Assembly: GCF_016464365.1 (NCBI RefSeq)
Contig: NZ_JADCUC010000002.1
Span: 302,001-366,000 of the forward strand
From: Sandaracinobacteroides hominis
Lineage (GTDB): Bacteria > Pseudomonadota > Alphaproteobacteria > Sphingomonadales > Sphingomonadaceae
Direction: 5' to 3'
Length of the DNA: 64,000 nucleotides
Made by a program: the position numbers and the translations under genes
The notes under the pieces: model-generated
What the model was told of the DNA's origin: nothing
The model's database searches: none
The model's input: the letters and a program-made list of their open reading frames with translations, nothing else
In this document: in pieces, positions 7,783 through 17,519 of the stretch
Layout: each line of letters begins with the position of its first letter
How positions within the stretch are numbered: position 1 is the stretch's first letter

Positions 7783-9486
7783 ATGCCTTTCTCGACCCTG
7801 CCGACGCTTCTTTCGGAAGCGCTCACCGCCCGTGGCTATGCTGCGCCCACCCCTGTTCAGGCCGCCGTGCTGGAGCCCGAGGCGCAGGGCCGCGACCTGA
7901 TCGTTTCGGCGCAGACCGGATCGGGCAAGACCGTTGCCTTCGGCCTCGCCATTGCGCCCGAACTGATCGACGAGGACGGCAAGCCGCGCCACGCCTTTGC
8001 GCCGCTGGCCTTGGCGATTGCGCCGACCCGCGAACTGGCACTGCAGGTGAGCCGGGAGCTGGAATGGCTCTATGCCGGTGCGCGCCTGCGCGTGGTTACC
8101 TGCGTTGGCGGCATGGATGCCGCGAAGGAGCGCCGGGCGCTGGCCGGCGGCGCGCATATCGTCGTCGGCACGCCGGGCCGCCTGCGCGACCATCTGGAGC
8201 GCGGGGCGCTCGACCTTTCCAGCCTGAAGGCCGCCATCCTGGATGAAGCCGACGAGATGCTGGACATGGGCTTCCGCGAGGATCTGGAAGAAATCCTGGA
8301 CGCCACGCCCGAAGGCCGACGGACGCTGCTGTTTTCGGCGACCATGCCGCGCCCGATCGTGGCGCTCGCCAAGCGCTATCAGAAGGATGCCTTCACCATT
8401 TCGACGGTGGGGCAGGATCGCGGCCACGGCGACATCAGCTATCAGTGCGTCAGCCTGGCGCCGGCCGATATCGAGCATGCGGTGGTGAACCTGCTGCGCT
8501 ATCATGAGGCGGAAACGGCGATCCTGTTTGCCGCCACGCGCGAGAATGTCCGCCGCCTGCACGCCAGCCTGGTCGAGCGCGGCTTCGATGCCGTGACGCT
8601 GTCGGGCGAGCATAGCCAGAACGAGCGCAACCAGGCGCTGCAGGCGCTGCGCGACGGCCGGGCGCGGGTGTGCGTGGCGACCGACGTGGCGGCGCGCGGA
8701 ATCGATCTGCCCAACCTGACGCTGGTGATCCATGTGGAAATCCCGCGCGATCCCGAGGCGCTGCAGCACCGGTCGGGCCGCACGGGCCGCGCCGGCAAGA
8801 AGGGCACGGCGATCCTGCTGGTGCCCTATCCGCGTCGGAAGAAGGTGGAGTTCCTGCTGCGCGATGCGCGGGTGACGGCCGAATGGATCCGCACGCCGAC
8901 GGCCGCCGAAATCAACGCCCGCGACCGCGAGCGGCTGCTGGAAAAGCTGCAGGAGCCGGTGGAGATCGACGAGCAGGACCGGGAGATGGCGGCAAAGCTG
9001 CTGGAAACCCGGACGCCTGAAGACATCGCCGCGATGCTGGTCGCCTCGCTGCGCGCGAAGCTGCCCGCGCCGGAAGACATGGTGGATGCCGGCGAGCGGG
9101 AGCGGGGGCCGAAGGAACATCGGCAGGGCTTCGACGATGTCGTCTGGTTCCGGATGAATGTCGGCCGCCGGCAGAATGCCGATCCGCGCTGGCTGCTGCC
9201 GCTGCTGTGCCGCCGCGGCCACATGACCCGCAACGAGATCGGCGCCATCCGCATCCAGCAGCACGAGACGCACTTTGCGCTGCCGCGCGCTGCCGCCGGC
9301 CGCTTCCTGGCGGCGGTGAAGCGCACCGCGCACGAGGAAGGCGACGAGGCCGCGGTGCTGTTCGAGCAGATGGAAGGCGGGGCGCGTCCGCCGCAACCCG
9401 GCCCGCAGCGCAACGGGCCGAACGCGCCGGCGCCGAAGCGCTATGAAGCCAAGCCCTACAAGCCGAAGAAGCAGCACCGGGGCTGA
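7783..9486 (+). CDS. DEAD-box ATP-dependent RNA helicase
   Basis: All helicase motifs are visible in order: AQTGSGKT, PTRELALQ, GTPGRL, DEADEM, SAT, and HRSGRTGRAGKKG. The protein is 567 residues long. The C-terminal part resembles the DbpA-type RNA-binding module (FRMNVGRRQNADPRWLLPLLCRRG) and ends in a basic Lys/Pro tail, so ribosome assembly is the probable role. It starts 18 bases after the flavoprotein gene and ends at a strong hairpin shared with the convergent efflux operon. Confidence 0.92.
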   Translation: MPFSTLPTLLSEALTARGYAAPTPVQAAVLEPEAQGRDLIVSAQTGSGKTVAFGLAIAPELIDEDGKPRHAFAPLALAIAPTRELALQVSRELEWLYAGARLRVVTCVGGMDAAKERRALAGGAHIVVGTPGRLRDHLERGALDLSSLKAAILDEADEMLDMGFREDLEEILDATPEGRRTLLFSATMPRPIVALAKRYQKDAFTISTVGQDRGHGDISYQCVSLAPADIEHAVVNLLRYHEAETAILFAATRENVRRLHASLVERGFDAVTLSGEHSQNERNQALQALRDGRARVCVATDVAARGIDLPNLTLVIHVEIPRDPEALQHRSGRTGRAGKKGTAILLVPYPRRKKVEFLLRDARVTAEWIRTPTAAEINARDRERLLEKLQEPVEIDEQDREMAAKLLETRTPEDIAAMLVASLRAKLPAPEDMVDAGERERGPKEHRQGFDDVVWFRMNVGRRQNADPRWLLPLLCRRGHMTRNEIGAIRIQQHETHFALPRAAAGRFLAAVKRTAHEEGDEAAVLFEQMEGGARPPQPGPQRNGPNAPAPKRYEAKPYKPKKQHRG

Positions 9487-9494
9487 GGCCCCGG

Positions 9495-9519
9495 GGCGGC
9501 AGCCCTAAGAGCTGCCGCC
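9495..9519. terminator. Bidirectional hairpin between helicase and efflux operon
   Basis: A perfect 9-base-pair stem (GGCGGCAGC / GCTGCCGCC) with a 7-base loop lies between two convergent transcription units. The loop contains part of the stop codon of the outer-membrane channel gene. There is no T-run. Confidence 0.6.
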
Positions 9520-10902
9520 TACGGCCGGCTCCGGCCCCAGCCCGCCGCCGAGCGCTGCATAGAGCGCGGCGAGATTATCCAGTTCCTGCCGTTGCAACGT
9601 GATCAGCGCCTGCTCGGCGGTGAACAGGCTCCGTTCGGCGTCCAGCACTTCCAGATAGTTGGCAACGCCCTCGCGGTAGCGGATGCGGGCAAGGCGGGCA
9701 ATTTCCCGATAGGCCGTCGTGGCGCGCTGCTGGGCGGCGACCTCTTCGGCGAGGTAGCGGCGGCCGGCGAGCGTGTCGGCGACTTCGCGGAACGCCTCCT
9801 GAACCGTCTTTTCATAGCTGGCGACCGCGATGTCCTCGCGCGCCCGGGCGACGCTGAGATTGCCCTTGCGCGCACCCCAGTCGAAGATCGGAATGCTGAT
9901 CGAGGGGCCGAAACTCCAGCCCAGCCCGGAATCGTCGAACAGATCGTCGAGCGCGGCCGACGCGAAGCCGATGTTCCCGGTGAGGCTGATGTTGGGATAG
10001 AAGGCGGCCCGCGCGGCGCCGACATTGGCGCGGGCGGCGCGAAGGGATTCTTCGGCTGCGACGATATCGGGCCGCGCCTCCAGCAGGGCAGAGGGGAGAC
10101 CGGCGGCCAGCGGTTGCGTCGGCTTTTGCGCGGCGAGCGGCAGCCCGGCGGGCAGTTCCCCGGCGATCGGCCCGCCTGTCAACACGGTCAGATAATTGAT
10201 GGCCTGCGCCCGCGCCAGCCGCAGCGCCGACAGCTCCGTTTCGGCTTGGGTAAGCAGCGATTCCGACTGGCGGAAATCCAGCGCAGACGTCACGCCGGCA
10301 TCGAGCCGCCGCTTGGCGATGCGCAGTCCTTCCTCGCGGCTGGTCACCGTGCGTTCGGCCAGCGCGACGCGCTCCTCGGCCTCGCGCAGGGCGAAATAGG
10401 CAGACGCGATGGAGCGGATCAGCGACAACCGGAAGGCTCGCTCGCCGGCGATGGTGGACAGATAGCTGGCGCGCGCCGCGTCGGACAGGTTGCGGATGCG
10501 GCCCCAGAAATCCAGCTCGAAGGCCGGTACGGCGACGCCCACATTCACATAATTGGCGATATAGGCCGGACCCTGGTTGACAATGCGGCTGCGGCTGGCC
10601 GTGGCGCTGGCGTTCAGCGACGGCAGCCGCTCGCTGTCCTGGATGCGGTAGAGGCCGCGCGCCTCTGCGATGCGGGCCGAGGAGACGGCGAGATCGCGGT
10701 TGCGGGCAAGCCCGGCATCGATCAGCGCCCGGAGACGGGGATCGGGGAAGAAGTCGGCGCGCGACAGCATCGTGGCGTCGGTGCCGCCGGCAGGGCCGGG
10801 CAGCGGATAGGCAGACGGCGTTGCCATCTCTGGCCGGACATCGGCCGGGGCGAGCTGGCAGCCGGCAAGCAGGAGAAGGGCGAGCGGGGTGAACCTAGCC
10901 AT
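9505..10902 (-). CDS. RND efflux outer-membrane channel (NodT/OprM-type lipoprotein)
   Basis: The outer-membrane exit duct of the tripartite pump encoded just upstream. The start chosen (MARFTPLALLLLAGCQ) gives a classic lipoprotein signal with lipobox LAGC and a 465-residue protein, the usual OprM/NodT length. The same frame is open further upstream, but that would overlap the pump gene heavily. With this start the two genes overlap by 8 bases. Two internally homologous halves of coiled-coil helices are apparent (for example ARANVGAARAAFYPNISL). Transcribed after adaptor and pump. Confidence 0.92.
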   Translation of the reverse strand: MARFTPLALLLLAGCQLAPADVRPEMATPSAYPLPGPAGGTDATMLSRADFFPDPRLRALIDAGLARNRDLAVSSARIAEARGLYRIQDSERLPSLNASATASRSRIVNQGPAYIANYVNVGVAVPAFELDFWGRIRNLSDAARASYLSTIAGERAFRLSLIRSIASAYFALREAEERVALAERTVTSREEGLRIAKRRLDAGVTSALDFRQSESLLTQAETELSALRLARAQAINYLTVLTGGPIAGELPAGLPLAAQKPTQPLAAGLPSALLEARPDIVAAEESLRAARANVGAARAAFYPNISLTGNIGFASAALDDLFDDSGLGWSFGPSISIPIFDWGARKGNLSVARAREDIAVASYEKTVQEAFREVADTLAGRRYLAEEVAAQQRATTAYREIARLARIRYREGVANYLEVLDAERSLFTAEQALITLQRQELDNLAALYAALGGGLGPEPAVGGSS

Positions 10903-13900
10903 GGTGCGCGTCGCCTCCATGGTGGCCGGCATCGTCATGCCCCGGTGGCGCGTGCGGAACCTCGCCCTCCTTGCCCAGCCAGCGGCGGACGGTGAGGTAG
11001 AAGAGCGGCGTGAAGAAGATGCCGAGCAGGGTCGCCGCCAGCATGCCGCCGATGACGCCGGTGCCGACGGCGATGCGGCTGGCAGCGCCGGCGCCCGAGG
11101 CAATGAACAGCGGGATCATGCCGCCGATGAAGGCGAGCGAGGTCATGATGATGGGGCGCAGGCGCAGCTTCACCGCGTTCAGCGTCGCTTCCAGCGGGGA
11201 TTTGCCGGCCTGTTCCTCCTCGATGGCGAACTCGACGATGAGGATGGCGTTCTTGGCGGCGAGGCCGATGATGGCGATGAGGCCGACGTTGAAATAGACG
11301 TCTGCGGAAAGGCCGCGCGCCATGGTGAGGACCACGGCGCCCAGAACGCCCAGCGGCACCACCAGCAGAACGGACACCGGGATCGACCAGCTTTCATAGA
11401 GCGCTGCCAGCAGCAGGAAGACGATCAGGAACGACAGCCCCAACAGGGCGCCGATCTGGCCGCCGGCCTGCTTTTCCTCGTAGCTGGTGCCGGTCCATTC
11501 ATAGGAGAAGCCCTGCGGCAGCTTCGAGGCGAGCTTCTCCATTTCCGCCATTGCCTCGCCGGTGGCGCGCCCGGGGGCGGCCATGCCCGAGATCGTCATC
11601 GACGGATAGCCGTTGTAGCGCTGCAGCTGCTGCGGGCCGGAGGTCCATTCCACCTGCGTGAAGGAGCCGAACGGCACCATCTGGCCGCTGGCGTTGCGCA
11701 CCTTCAGCGCCAGCACGTCGTGCGGGGTCATGCGGAAGGGCGCGTCGGCCTTCAGCAGCACGCGCAGGATGCGGCCTTCATAGGTGAAGTCGTTGGCGTA
11801 GGCCGAGCCGAAGGCGATGGCGAGCGTGCCGTTGACGTCGGCGATGGAAAGGCCGAGCGCGCGCGCCTTCACCCGATCGATGGTCACCTTCAGCTGCGGC
11901 GCGTCATCCTGACCTTCCGGGCGCACGCCTGCAAGCACCGGGCTCTGGCTGGCGGCGCCGAGCAGCTGGTTGCGCGCGGCGGTGAGCGCTTCGTTGCCCT
12001 GGCCGGCGACATCCTTCAGCTTGAAGGTAAAGCCGCTGGAGGTGCCCAGCCCGGCGATGGCGGGCGGGCTCAGCGAGAAGACCAGCGCTTCCTTGATCTG
12101 CTGGAAGGCGCCGTTTGCCTGCCCCACCAGCACCAGCGCATTTTCCTTGGCGCTGCGTTCTTCCCACGGCTTCAGGCTGGAGAAGACCATGGCATTGGCC
12201 TGGCCCTGGCCGAAGAAGCTGAAGCCGCGCACGACCACCTGGCTGGCGACTGCGGGATTGTTGGCGAAGAAGTCGCTGACCTGCTTCGTCGCCTCGGCCG
12301 TGCGCTCGCGCGTGGCGCCGGGGGGTGCCTGCACGGCGGTGAACAGCACGCCCTGGTCTTCCTCGGGCAGGAAGCCGCCCGGCAGGCGGAAGAAGAGCAG
12401 CGCCGTCAACGCCACCAGCAGCACGAAGATCGCCAGCCAGCGGAGCGGTACGTTCAGGATTCCGGCGACGTGATGCTGGTAACGGCCGGTCAGCCGGTGG
12501 AACCAGGCGTTGAAGCGGTCGAAGAAGCGCTGCGGCAGGCTGCGTTCGGTGGAATAGTCGTGCCGGGTGTGCGGCTTCAGGAAGGTGGCGCAGAGCGCCG
12601 GAGTCAGCGTCAGCGCCAGCAGCGCCGAGAAGCCGATGGAGACGATCAGCGTCACCGCGAACTGGCGATAGATGGCGCCGGTGGAGCCGGGGAAGAAGCT
12701 CATCGGCACGAACACCGCCATCAGCACCAGCGTGATGCCGACGATGGCCGACGTGATCTGCGACATCGCCTTCATCGTCGCGTCGCGCGGCGACAGATGC
12801 TCCTCGCTCATGATGCGCTCGACATTCTCGATCACGACGATGGCGTCGTCGACGAGGATGCCGATCGCCAGCACCATCGCGAACAGCGACAGCACGTTGA
12901 TGGTGAAGCCGAAGATGGCGAGGCCGATGCAGGCGCCGGCCAGCGCGATGGGCACGACAATGGTGGGGATCAGCGTGGCGCGCCAGTTCTGCAGGAACAG
13001 GAACATCACGATGAACACGAGCAGCATTGCCTCGCCCAGCGTCTTCACCACCTCGTGGATCGATTGCTGGATAAAGGGCGTGGTATCGTAGGGCACATCC
13101 CAGAAGATGTCCGGCGGGAAGCCCTTGGCGAGCTCTTCCATGCGCGCCTTCACGGCTGTCGCCGTATCGATGGCGTTGGCACCGTTGGAAGCCTGGATGG
13201 CGATGATGGCGACGGATTTGCCGTCGAGCTCGGCCCGCGTGTCGTAGCTGGCGGCGCCCATTTCCACCCGCGCCACGTCACCGATGGTGACGGTGGAGCC
13301 GTCCGGATTGGCGCGCAGGATGATGTTGGAGAATTCGGATGCCGAGGTGAAACGGCCCTGGGTGATGATGGTGGCGTTGATATCGGTATTGCGCGCCTGC
13401 GGCAGGTCGCCCAGCTGGCCGCCGGTGGACTGGCTGTTCTGTTCCTGCACGGCCGCCAGCGCTTCGGCGGCAGACATGTTGTAGTTGGCGAGCTTCTCCG
13501 GATCGAGCCAGATGCGCATCGCATAGGCCGAGCCGAACAGCTGCACATCGCCGACGCCGTCAACGCGGCGCAGCTCGTCCATCACCCGGGCACTGGCGAA
13601 ATTTCCGAGATCGTCGGGCTGGGTTTCCCCGGTTTTCGAACCCAACGCCACCAGCAGCAGGAAGCCGGAGTTGGCGCGGCGCACGGGAATGCCCTGCCGC
13701 CGCACTTCCTCGGGCAGGCGCTGCTCCACCAGGGTGAGCTGGTTCTGCACGTCCATCTGCGCGCGGGTGATGTCGGTCCCCGTCTCGAAGGTGGCGGTGA
13801 TGGTGCCGGTGCCATTGGCGGCGGAGGTCGAGGCCATGTAGAGCAGGCCCTCGACGCCGTTCAGCTCCTGCTCGATCACCTGCGTGACGCTTTGCTCCAC

Positions 13901-14071
13901 CGTTTCCGCGTCGGCACCCGGATAGGTGGCAGAGATGGTGAGCGAAGGCGGGGCGACATCGGGATATTGCTCGACGGGCAGCGAGCGCAGCGCGATGAAG
14001 CCGGCGAGCGAGATCAGCAGCGCCACCACCCAGGCAAAGACCGGGCGGTCGATGAAGAAGGAAGGACCCAC
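10895..14071 (-). CDS. RND efflux pump inner-membrane permease (HAE1/AcrB-type)
   Basis: A proton-driven multidrug exporter of 1058 residues, full length for the HAE1 family. It starts with the typical MGPSFFIDRPVFAWVVALLI. The proton-relay aspartates lie in the TM4 block GILVDDAIVVIENVERIM. The second half repeats the fold (SFLIVFLLLAALYESWSIP). The C-terminus is unusually His/Asp-rich (PPGHDDAGHHGGDAHHG). It is preceded by the adaptor three bases upstream and overlaps the channel gene. No local TetR or MarR repressor is adjacent. Confidence 0.96.
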   Translation of the reverse strand: MGPSFFIDRPVFAWVVALLISLAGFIALRSLPVEQYPDVAPPSLTISATYPGADAETVEQSVTQVIEQELNGVEGLLYMASTSAANGTGTITATFETGTDITRAQMDVQNQLTLVEQRLPEEVRRQGIPVRRANSGFLLLVALGSKTGETQPDDLGNFASARVMDELRRVDGVGDVQLFGSAYAMRIWLDPEKLANYNMSAAEALAAVQEQNSQSTGGQLGDLPQARNTDINATIITQGRFTSASEFSNIILRANPDGSTVTIGDVARVEMGAASYDTRAELDGKSVAIIAIQASNGANAIDTATAVKARMEELAKGFPPDIFWDVPYDTTPFIQQSIHEVVKTLGEAMLLVFIVMFLFLQNWRATLIPTIVVPIALAGACIGLAIFGFTINVLSLFAMVLAIGILVDDAIVVIENVERIMSEEHLSPRDATMKAMSQITSAIVGITLVLMAVFVPMSFFPGSTGAIYRQFAVTLIVSIGFSALLALTLTPALCATFLKPHTRHDYSTERSLPQRFFDRFNAWFHRLTGRYQHHVAGILNVPLRWLAIFVLLVALTALLFFRLPGGFLPEEDQGVLFTAVQAPPGATRERTAEATKQVSDFFANNPAVASQVVVRGFSFFGQGQANAMVFSSLKPWEERSAKENALVLVGQANGAFQQIKEALVFSLSPPAIAGLGTSSGFTFKLKDVAGQGNEALTAARNQLLGAASQSPVLAGVRPEGQDDAPQLKVTIDRVKARALGLSIADVNGTLAIAFGSAYANDFTYEGRILRVLLKADAPFRMTPHDVLALKVRNASGQMVPFGSFTQVEWTSGPQQLQRYNGYPSMTISGMAAPGRATGEAMAEMEKLASKLPQGFSYEWTGTSYEEKQAGGQIGALLGLSFLIVFLLLAALYESWSIPVSVLLVVPLGVLGAVVLTMARGLSADVYFNVGLIAIIGLAAKNAILIVEFAIEEEQAGKSPLEATLNAVKLRLRPIIMTSLAFIGGMIPLFIASGAGAASRIAVGTGVIGGMLAATLLGIFFTPLFYLTVRRWLGKEGEVPHAPPGHDDAGHHGGDAHHG

Positions 14072-14074
14072 GGG

Positions 14075-15319
14075 CTATTCGGCCTTCGCGGGAGCGGCGG
14101 CTGGCGCAGCGGCGGGCTTTGCACCGGCAATGCGCACGGGGGCGCCCGGCTGCACCTTCTGCAGGCCGTTCACGATCACCTTCTCGCCCGGCTTCAGGCC
14201 GCTGCGCACCACCCAGTCGGAGCCGCGCAGGTCGCCCAGCTGGACCGGGCGCGCCTCTGCATTGCTTTCGGCATTCACCACCATCACCGAGCCGCCGCGC
14301 GGCCCGAGGGTGACGGCGCGCTGCGGGATCAGCACGGCGTCGGAACGGGTGCCGACGAAGGCCTTGGCGCGGACGAACTGGCCCGGCAGCAGGATGGAGC
14401 CGGGGTTGGGGAATTCGGCGCGCAGCGCGGAGACGCCGGTGGCTTGATCGAAGCTGAGATCGAGGAAGTCGAGGCGCCCTGTCTGCGCGTAGGTGCTGCC
14501 GTCCTCCAGCTCCAGCTCGACACGGGTGGCGCCCAGCGCGGCAGGGATCTTCAGCACCCCGGACGCGATGTCGCGGCGGATGGCGAGCAGCTCGGACGAG
14601 GATTGCGAGAAGTTCACGAACACCGGGTTGGTCTGCTCGATGACGGTGAGCAACGTGCCCTCGGCGGCGCTGACCAGCGCGCCCTCGGTCACTTCGGCGC
14701 GGCGGGCGCGGCCGGAAATCGGTGCGGTGACGGTGGCATAGCTGAGGTTCAGTTTCGCCGAATCCACCTGGGCCTGTGCCTGCGCCACATCGGCCTCGGC
14801 GGCGCCCATGCGGGCGACGGCGGCGTCGAATTCCTGCTTGCTGATCGCCTGATCCTTCAGCAGCGGGCGATAGCGATCGAAATCCTGCCGGGCGTTGGCG
14901 GCATTGGCCTGTGCGCGCTCCAGCTGCGCCTGCACGGCACCCAGGCTGGCCTGCAGCTCGCGCGGGTCGATGGCGAACAGCGGCTGGCCCGCCTTCACGT
15001 CGCTGCCTTCTTCATAGAGGCGGCGGGCAACGATTCCGGTGACGCGGGCGCGGACTTCGGCGGTGCGGGTCGCCTGCACCCGGCCGGGCAGTTCGATGAT
15101 ATTGTCGATGCTGCCGGTCTTCACCGTCACCACCTCTACCTCTGGCGGTGGCGGCGCCTGCGGCGCATCGGGCGAGCAGGCGGCGAGCACGGCGACCAGC
15201 GGCAGCAACACCCACGGATGGCCGCTGCCACCATGGCACAAAAATCTTGCGCCAACGGCGCGGCATAGTCCGGTCAGTTGCACCAGCACCCCCGTTGGTT
15301 GTTCAGCGACCCGCTGCAT
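14075..15319 (-). CDS. RND efflux periplasmic adaptor (membrane-fusion lipoprotein)
   Basis: An AcrA/MexA-like adaptor bridging permease and channel. A lipobox LAACS anchors it to the inner membrane, followed by the lipoyl half-motif, the helical hairpin (LGAVQAQLERAQANAANARQDFDRY) and the second lipoyl/beta-barrel domains. It ends in an Ala/Pro-rich tail. The ATG at 15319 puts about 50 residues before the lipobox, longer than usual for a signal peptide. A GTG or TTG closer to the lipobox may be the real start. First gene of the pump operon. Confidence 0.9.
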   Translation of the reverse strand: MQRVAEQPTGVLVQLTGLCRAVGARFLCHGGSGHPWVLLPLVAVLAACSPDAPQAPPPPEVEVVTVKTGSIDNIIELPGRVQATRTAEVRARVTGIVARRLYEEGSDVKAGQPLFAIDPRELQASLGAVQAQLERAQANAANARQDFDRYRPLLKDQAISKQEFDAAVARMGAAEADVAQAQAQVDSAKLNLSYATVTAPISGRARRAEVTEGALVSAAEGTLLTVIEQTNPVFVNFSQSSSELLAIRRDIASGVLKIPAALGATRVELELEDGSTYAQTGRLDFLDLSFDQATGVSALRAEFPNPGSILLPGQFVRAKAFVGTRSDAVLIPQRAVTLGPRGGSVMVVNAESNAEARPVQLGDLRGSDWVVRSGLKPGEKVIVNGLQKVQPGAPVRIAGAKPAAAPAAAPAKAE

Positions 15320-15425
15320 TTCCTACCACATGGTCAGCCGTCAAGCAAACCGGACGCATGGCTCCCAAACCTTGAAAAACGACAAATGCTTCTACTCGCT
15401 TATTAAGTTGTTTCATTTTAGCTAG

Positions 15426-16289
15426 TTAGCGCCTGAACACAACGGTCCTGCGACCATTTGCCAATATCCGGTGCTCGGCCGCCCACAGAAGGGCGCGGGC
15501 CAGCACCTGCGCTTCCACGTCGCGCCCTGCCGTCGCCAGTTCGTCGGGTGTCAGGGCATGGTCCACGCGCAGGCTGTCCTGCTCGATGATGGGGCCTTCG
15601 TCGAGGTCGCTGGTGACGAAATGCGCCGTCGCGCCGATCAGCTTTACGCCGCGTTCGTGCGCCTGATGATAGGGGCGGGCGCCCTTGAAGCTGGGCAGGA
15701 AGCTGTGGTGGATGTTGATGCAGCGCCAGGCCAGCTGGGCGCAGAGCGCCGGCGACAGCACCTGCATGTAGCGGGCGAGCACGGTGAGATCGATGCGGTG
15801 GGTGACCACGGCTTCCAGCAGGGCCGCCTCCTGCGCGACCCGGTTTTCCGGGCCGACAGGCAGATGCAGGAAGGGGATGCCGTGCCACTCCGCCAGCGGC
15901 CGCATGGTTTCGTGGTTGGAAACGATGGCGGGGATTTCCACCGGCAGCGTGCCCGTCTGCCAGCGGTGCAGCAGGTCGTTCAGGCAGTGACTCGCCTTGG
16001 AGACCGCCAGCAGCACGCGCAACTTCCGGTCGGTATCGTGGATGTGCCAGTCCATGCCGAAACGCTGGGCGACGGGGGCAAATCCCGCCCGCAGCGCATC
16101 GCCGCCGGGAAAGCGCGGCCCGGCCGCCTTGAAGCCGACGCGCATGAAGAATCGCCCGGACGCGAGATCTGCATATTGCTGGGATTCGACGATGAAGGCA
16201 TCGTTTGCTGCGAGATGGGAAGCGACCGCTGCCACGATGCCGACGGCATCCTCGCAGACGACCGTCATGATGAAATGCGCGTCAGCCAT
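15426..16289 (-). CDS. purU: Formyltetrahydrofolate deformylase
   Basis: Hydrolyses 10-formyl-THF to formate and THF, balancing one-carbon pools. The N-terminal ACT domain (IMTVVCEDAVGIVAAVASHL) is followed by a formyltransferase-like domain. Its catalytic region includes NIHHSFLPSFKGARPYHQA and the aspartate-containing DLDEGPIIEQD. The ATG at 16289 is chosen over a TTG two codons upstream; length 287 is normal. It is divergent from a MarR gene, with a TTAG palindrome between them. Sitting at the edge of a catabolic cluster, it might handle formyl groups released by demethylation; that is inference. Confidence 0.95.
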   Translation of the reverse strand: MADAHFIMTVVCEDAVGIVAAVASHLAANDAFIVESQQYADLASGRFFMRVGFKAAGPRFPGGDALRAGFAPVAQRFGMDWHIHDTDRKLRVLLAVSKASHCLNDLLHRWQTGTLPVEIPAIVSNHETMRPLAEWHGIPFLHLPVGPENRVAQEAALLEAVVTHRIDLTVLARYMQVLSPALCAQLAWRCINIHHSFLPSFKGARPYHQAHERGVKLIGATAHFVTSDLDEGPIIEQDSLRVDHALTPDELATAGRDVEAQVLARALLWAAEHRILANGRRTVVFRR

Positions 16290-16360
16290 GTCCAAGCCAT
16301 TGCAAGCGTTGCCCCGATTGGCAATGCCTGCAAGATTCTACAAGACATCGTCCGATAAAC

Positions 16361-16372
16361 ATAGCAAACTAA
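16361..16372. promoter_or_regulatory. TTAG-N4-CTAT palindrome, site 1 (purU/MarR divergon)
   Basis: Read on the minus strand the site is TTAGTTTGCTAT, preceded by GC. It lies 39 bases before the TTG start of the MarR gene and about 70 bases before purU. It is one of seven intergenic matches in the window, consistent with autoregulation by this MarR protein. Confidence 0.65.
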
Positions 16373-16411
16373 GCATTCGGCCGTCTCGGCGGCGAGGTAG
16401 GGGGTAAGGTT

Positions 16412-16942
16412 TTGCCAATTCCGGGGCCAGATCCGGCGCCAAATCCGACCAAGAGATATCGGCATCCGCCCGAGTTCTACACGAACCCGGAAAACAGCAT
16501 CGGCTATCTTGCCCGCATCGTCTTCCGGTCGTTTTCGCGGCTGCTGGAACAGGGCACGCTCACGCAGGATGTCTCGGCCGGGCAGTGGCGCTTCCTGCGC
16601 CAGCTCTGGCGCGAGGATGGCATCACCCAGCGCGAGCTTTCCGAGCGGGTGGGGATGCGCGAGCCGACGACGGTGGTGGCGCTGAACGGGCTGGAGAAGG
16701 CGGGCTTCATCACCCGCCGCAAATCCACCGAGGATCGCCGCAAGACCTTCATTCACCTGACGCCGCACGCGCGGGCGCTGGAGCTGGTGCTGGCGCCGAT
16801 GAACGCCGAAGTGCACGAGATCGCCACGCGCGGCATGACGGACGAGGAAGTGGAGGTGCTGCAGCGGCAGTTGCGGCGGGTGATCGCCAACCTTGCCGAC
16901 GAGACGGCGAAGCTGAAATTCCTCTCCGACGTGAAGGCCTGA
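16412..16942 (+). CDS. MarR-family transcriptional regulator (1)
   Basis: A winged-helix repressor of 176 residues. The HTH covers roughly residues 70-105 (ITQRELSERVGMREPTTVVALNGLEKAGFITRR), and the wing contains STEDRRKTFIHLT, which matches the MarR DRR motif. The only plausible start is TTG at 16412, because no ATG or GTG occurs in frame before the HTH. A GGTAAGG ribosome site precedes it. An FMN reductase gene follows after four bases. A TTAG palindrome in its own promoter makes it a leading candidate for the regulator of the surrounding catabolic genes. Confidence 0.88.
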   Translation: MPIPGPDPAPNPTKRYRHPPEFYTNPENSIGYLARIVFRSFSRLLEQGTLTQDVSAGQWRFLRQLWREDGITQRELSERVGMREPTTVVALNGLEKAGFITRRKSTEDRRKTFIHLTPHARALELVLAPMNAEVHEIATRGMTDEEVEVLQRQLRRVIANLADETAKLKFLSDVKA

Positions 16943-16946
16943 GCGG

Positions 16947-17519
16947 ATGCCGCGCATTGCCGTGCTTGCGGGCAGCACCCGCGAAGGGTCGTTCAACCGG
17001 GCGCTGGCGATGCTGGCCGCCCATGCACTGCGGACGCACGGCGCCGACGTGACCGGGATCGATCTCGGCGCGTTCGACCTGCCGCTCTATTCGCATGCGC
17101 TGGAGGCGAACGCCTTTCCGCCGGACGCCCTGCGGCTGAAGGAACTGCTGGTCGTGCAGGACGGGCTGCTGATCGCGTCGCCCGAATATAACGGCTCCGT
17201 GTCGCCGCTGCTGAAGAATGCGATCGACTGGGCCTCCCGGCCGACCGGCTCGGAAAGCCTGGTTGCGCTGACGGCCTATCGTGGCAAGGCAGCCGCCATC
17301 ATGTCCGCTTCGATCAGCCCGTTCGGTGGCCTGCGCGGGCTGCTGCATCTGCGGCAGATCCTGACGACGGTGCAGATGCTGGTGATCCCGGAGCAGGTTA
17401 TGGTGCCGAATGCCCATGCCGCCTTCGACGAACAGGGCGGCCTGAAGGACGCCCTTCCGGCGTCGCTGGTGGAAATGACGGCGGCGCGGCTGGTGAAGGT
17501 GGCGGCGGCGCTCTCCTAG
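16947..17519 (+). CDS. NADPH-dependent FMN reductase-like flavoprotein
   Basis: A 190-residue flavodoxin-fold protein with the FMN phosphate loop GSTREGSFNRAL (residues 8-19) and the family motif SPEYNGSVSPLLKNAIDW near residue 75. It probably reduces FMN or quinones and could supply reduced flavin to an oxygenase. It is co-transcribed with the upstream MarR gene. Its TAG stop overlaps the stop of the convergent second MarR gene within the tetranucleotide CTAG. Confidence 0.88.
   Translation: MPRIAVLAGSTREGSFNRALAMLAAHALRTHGADVTGIDLGAFDLPLYSHALEANAFPPDALRLKELLVVQDGLLIASPEYNGSVSPLLKNAIDWASRPTGSESLVALTAYRGKAAAIMSASISPFGGLRGLLHLRQILTTVQMLVIPEQVMVPNAHAAFDEQGGLKDALPASLVEMTAARLVKVAAALS

Noticed and set aside
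7519-9477. A 652-codon minus-strand frame opposite the helicase
   Set aside because: Codon-position shadow of the DEAD-box gene, rich in Arg, His and Gln; no motif found.
10889-15268. A 1459-codon open frame on the plus strand
   Set aside because: It is antisense to the RND pump and adaptor genes, has very high Arg/Gly/His/Gln composition typical of a GC-rich shadow frame, and shows no domain.
15418-15429. TTAGCTAGTTAG near the purU stop, resembling the TTAG operator
   Set aside because: The second half is TTAG, not CTA, so it is a direct rather than inverted arrangement, and it overlaps the end of purU, not a promoter.
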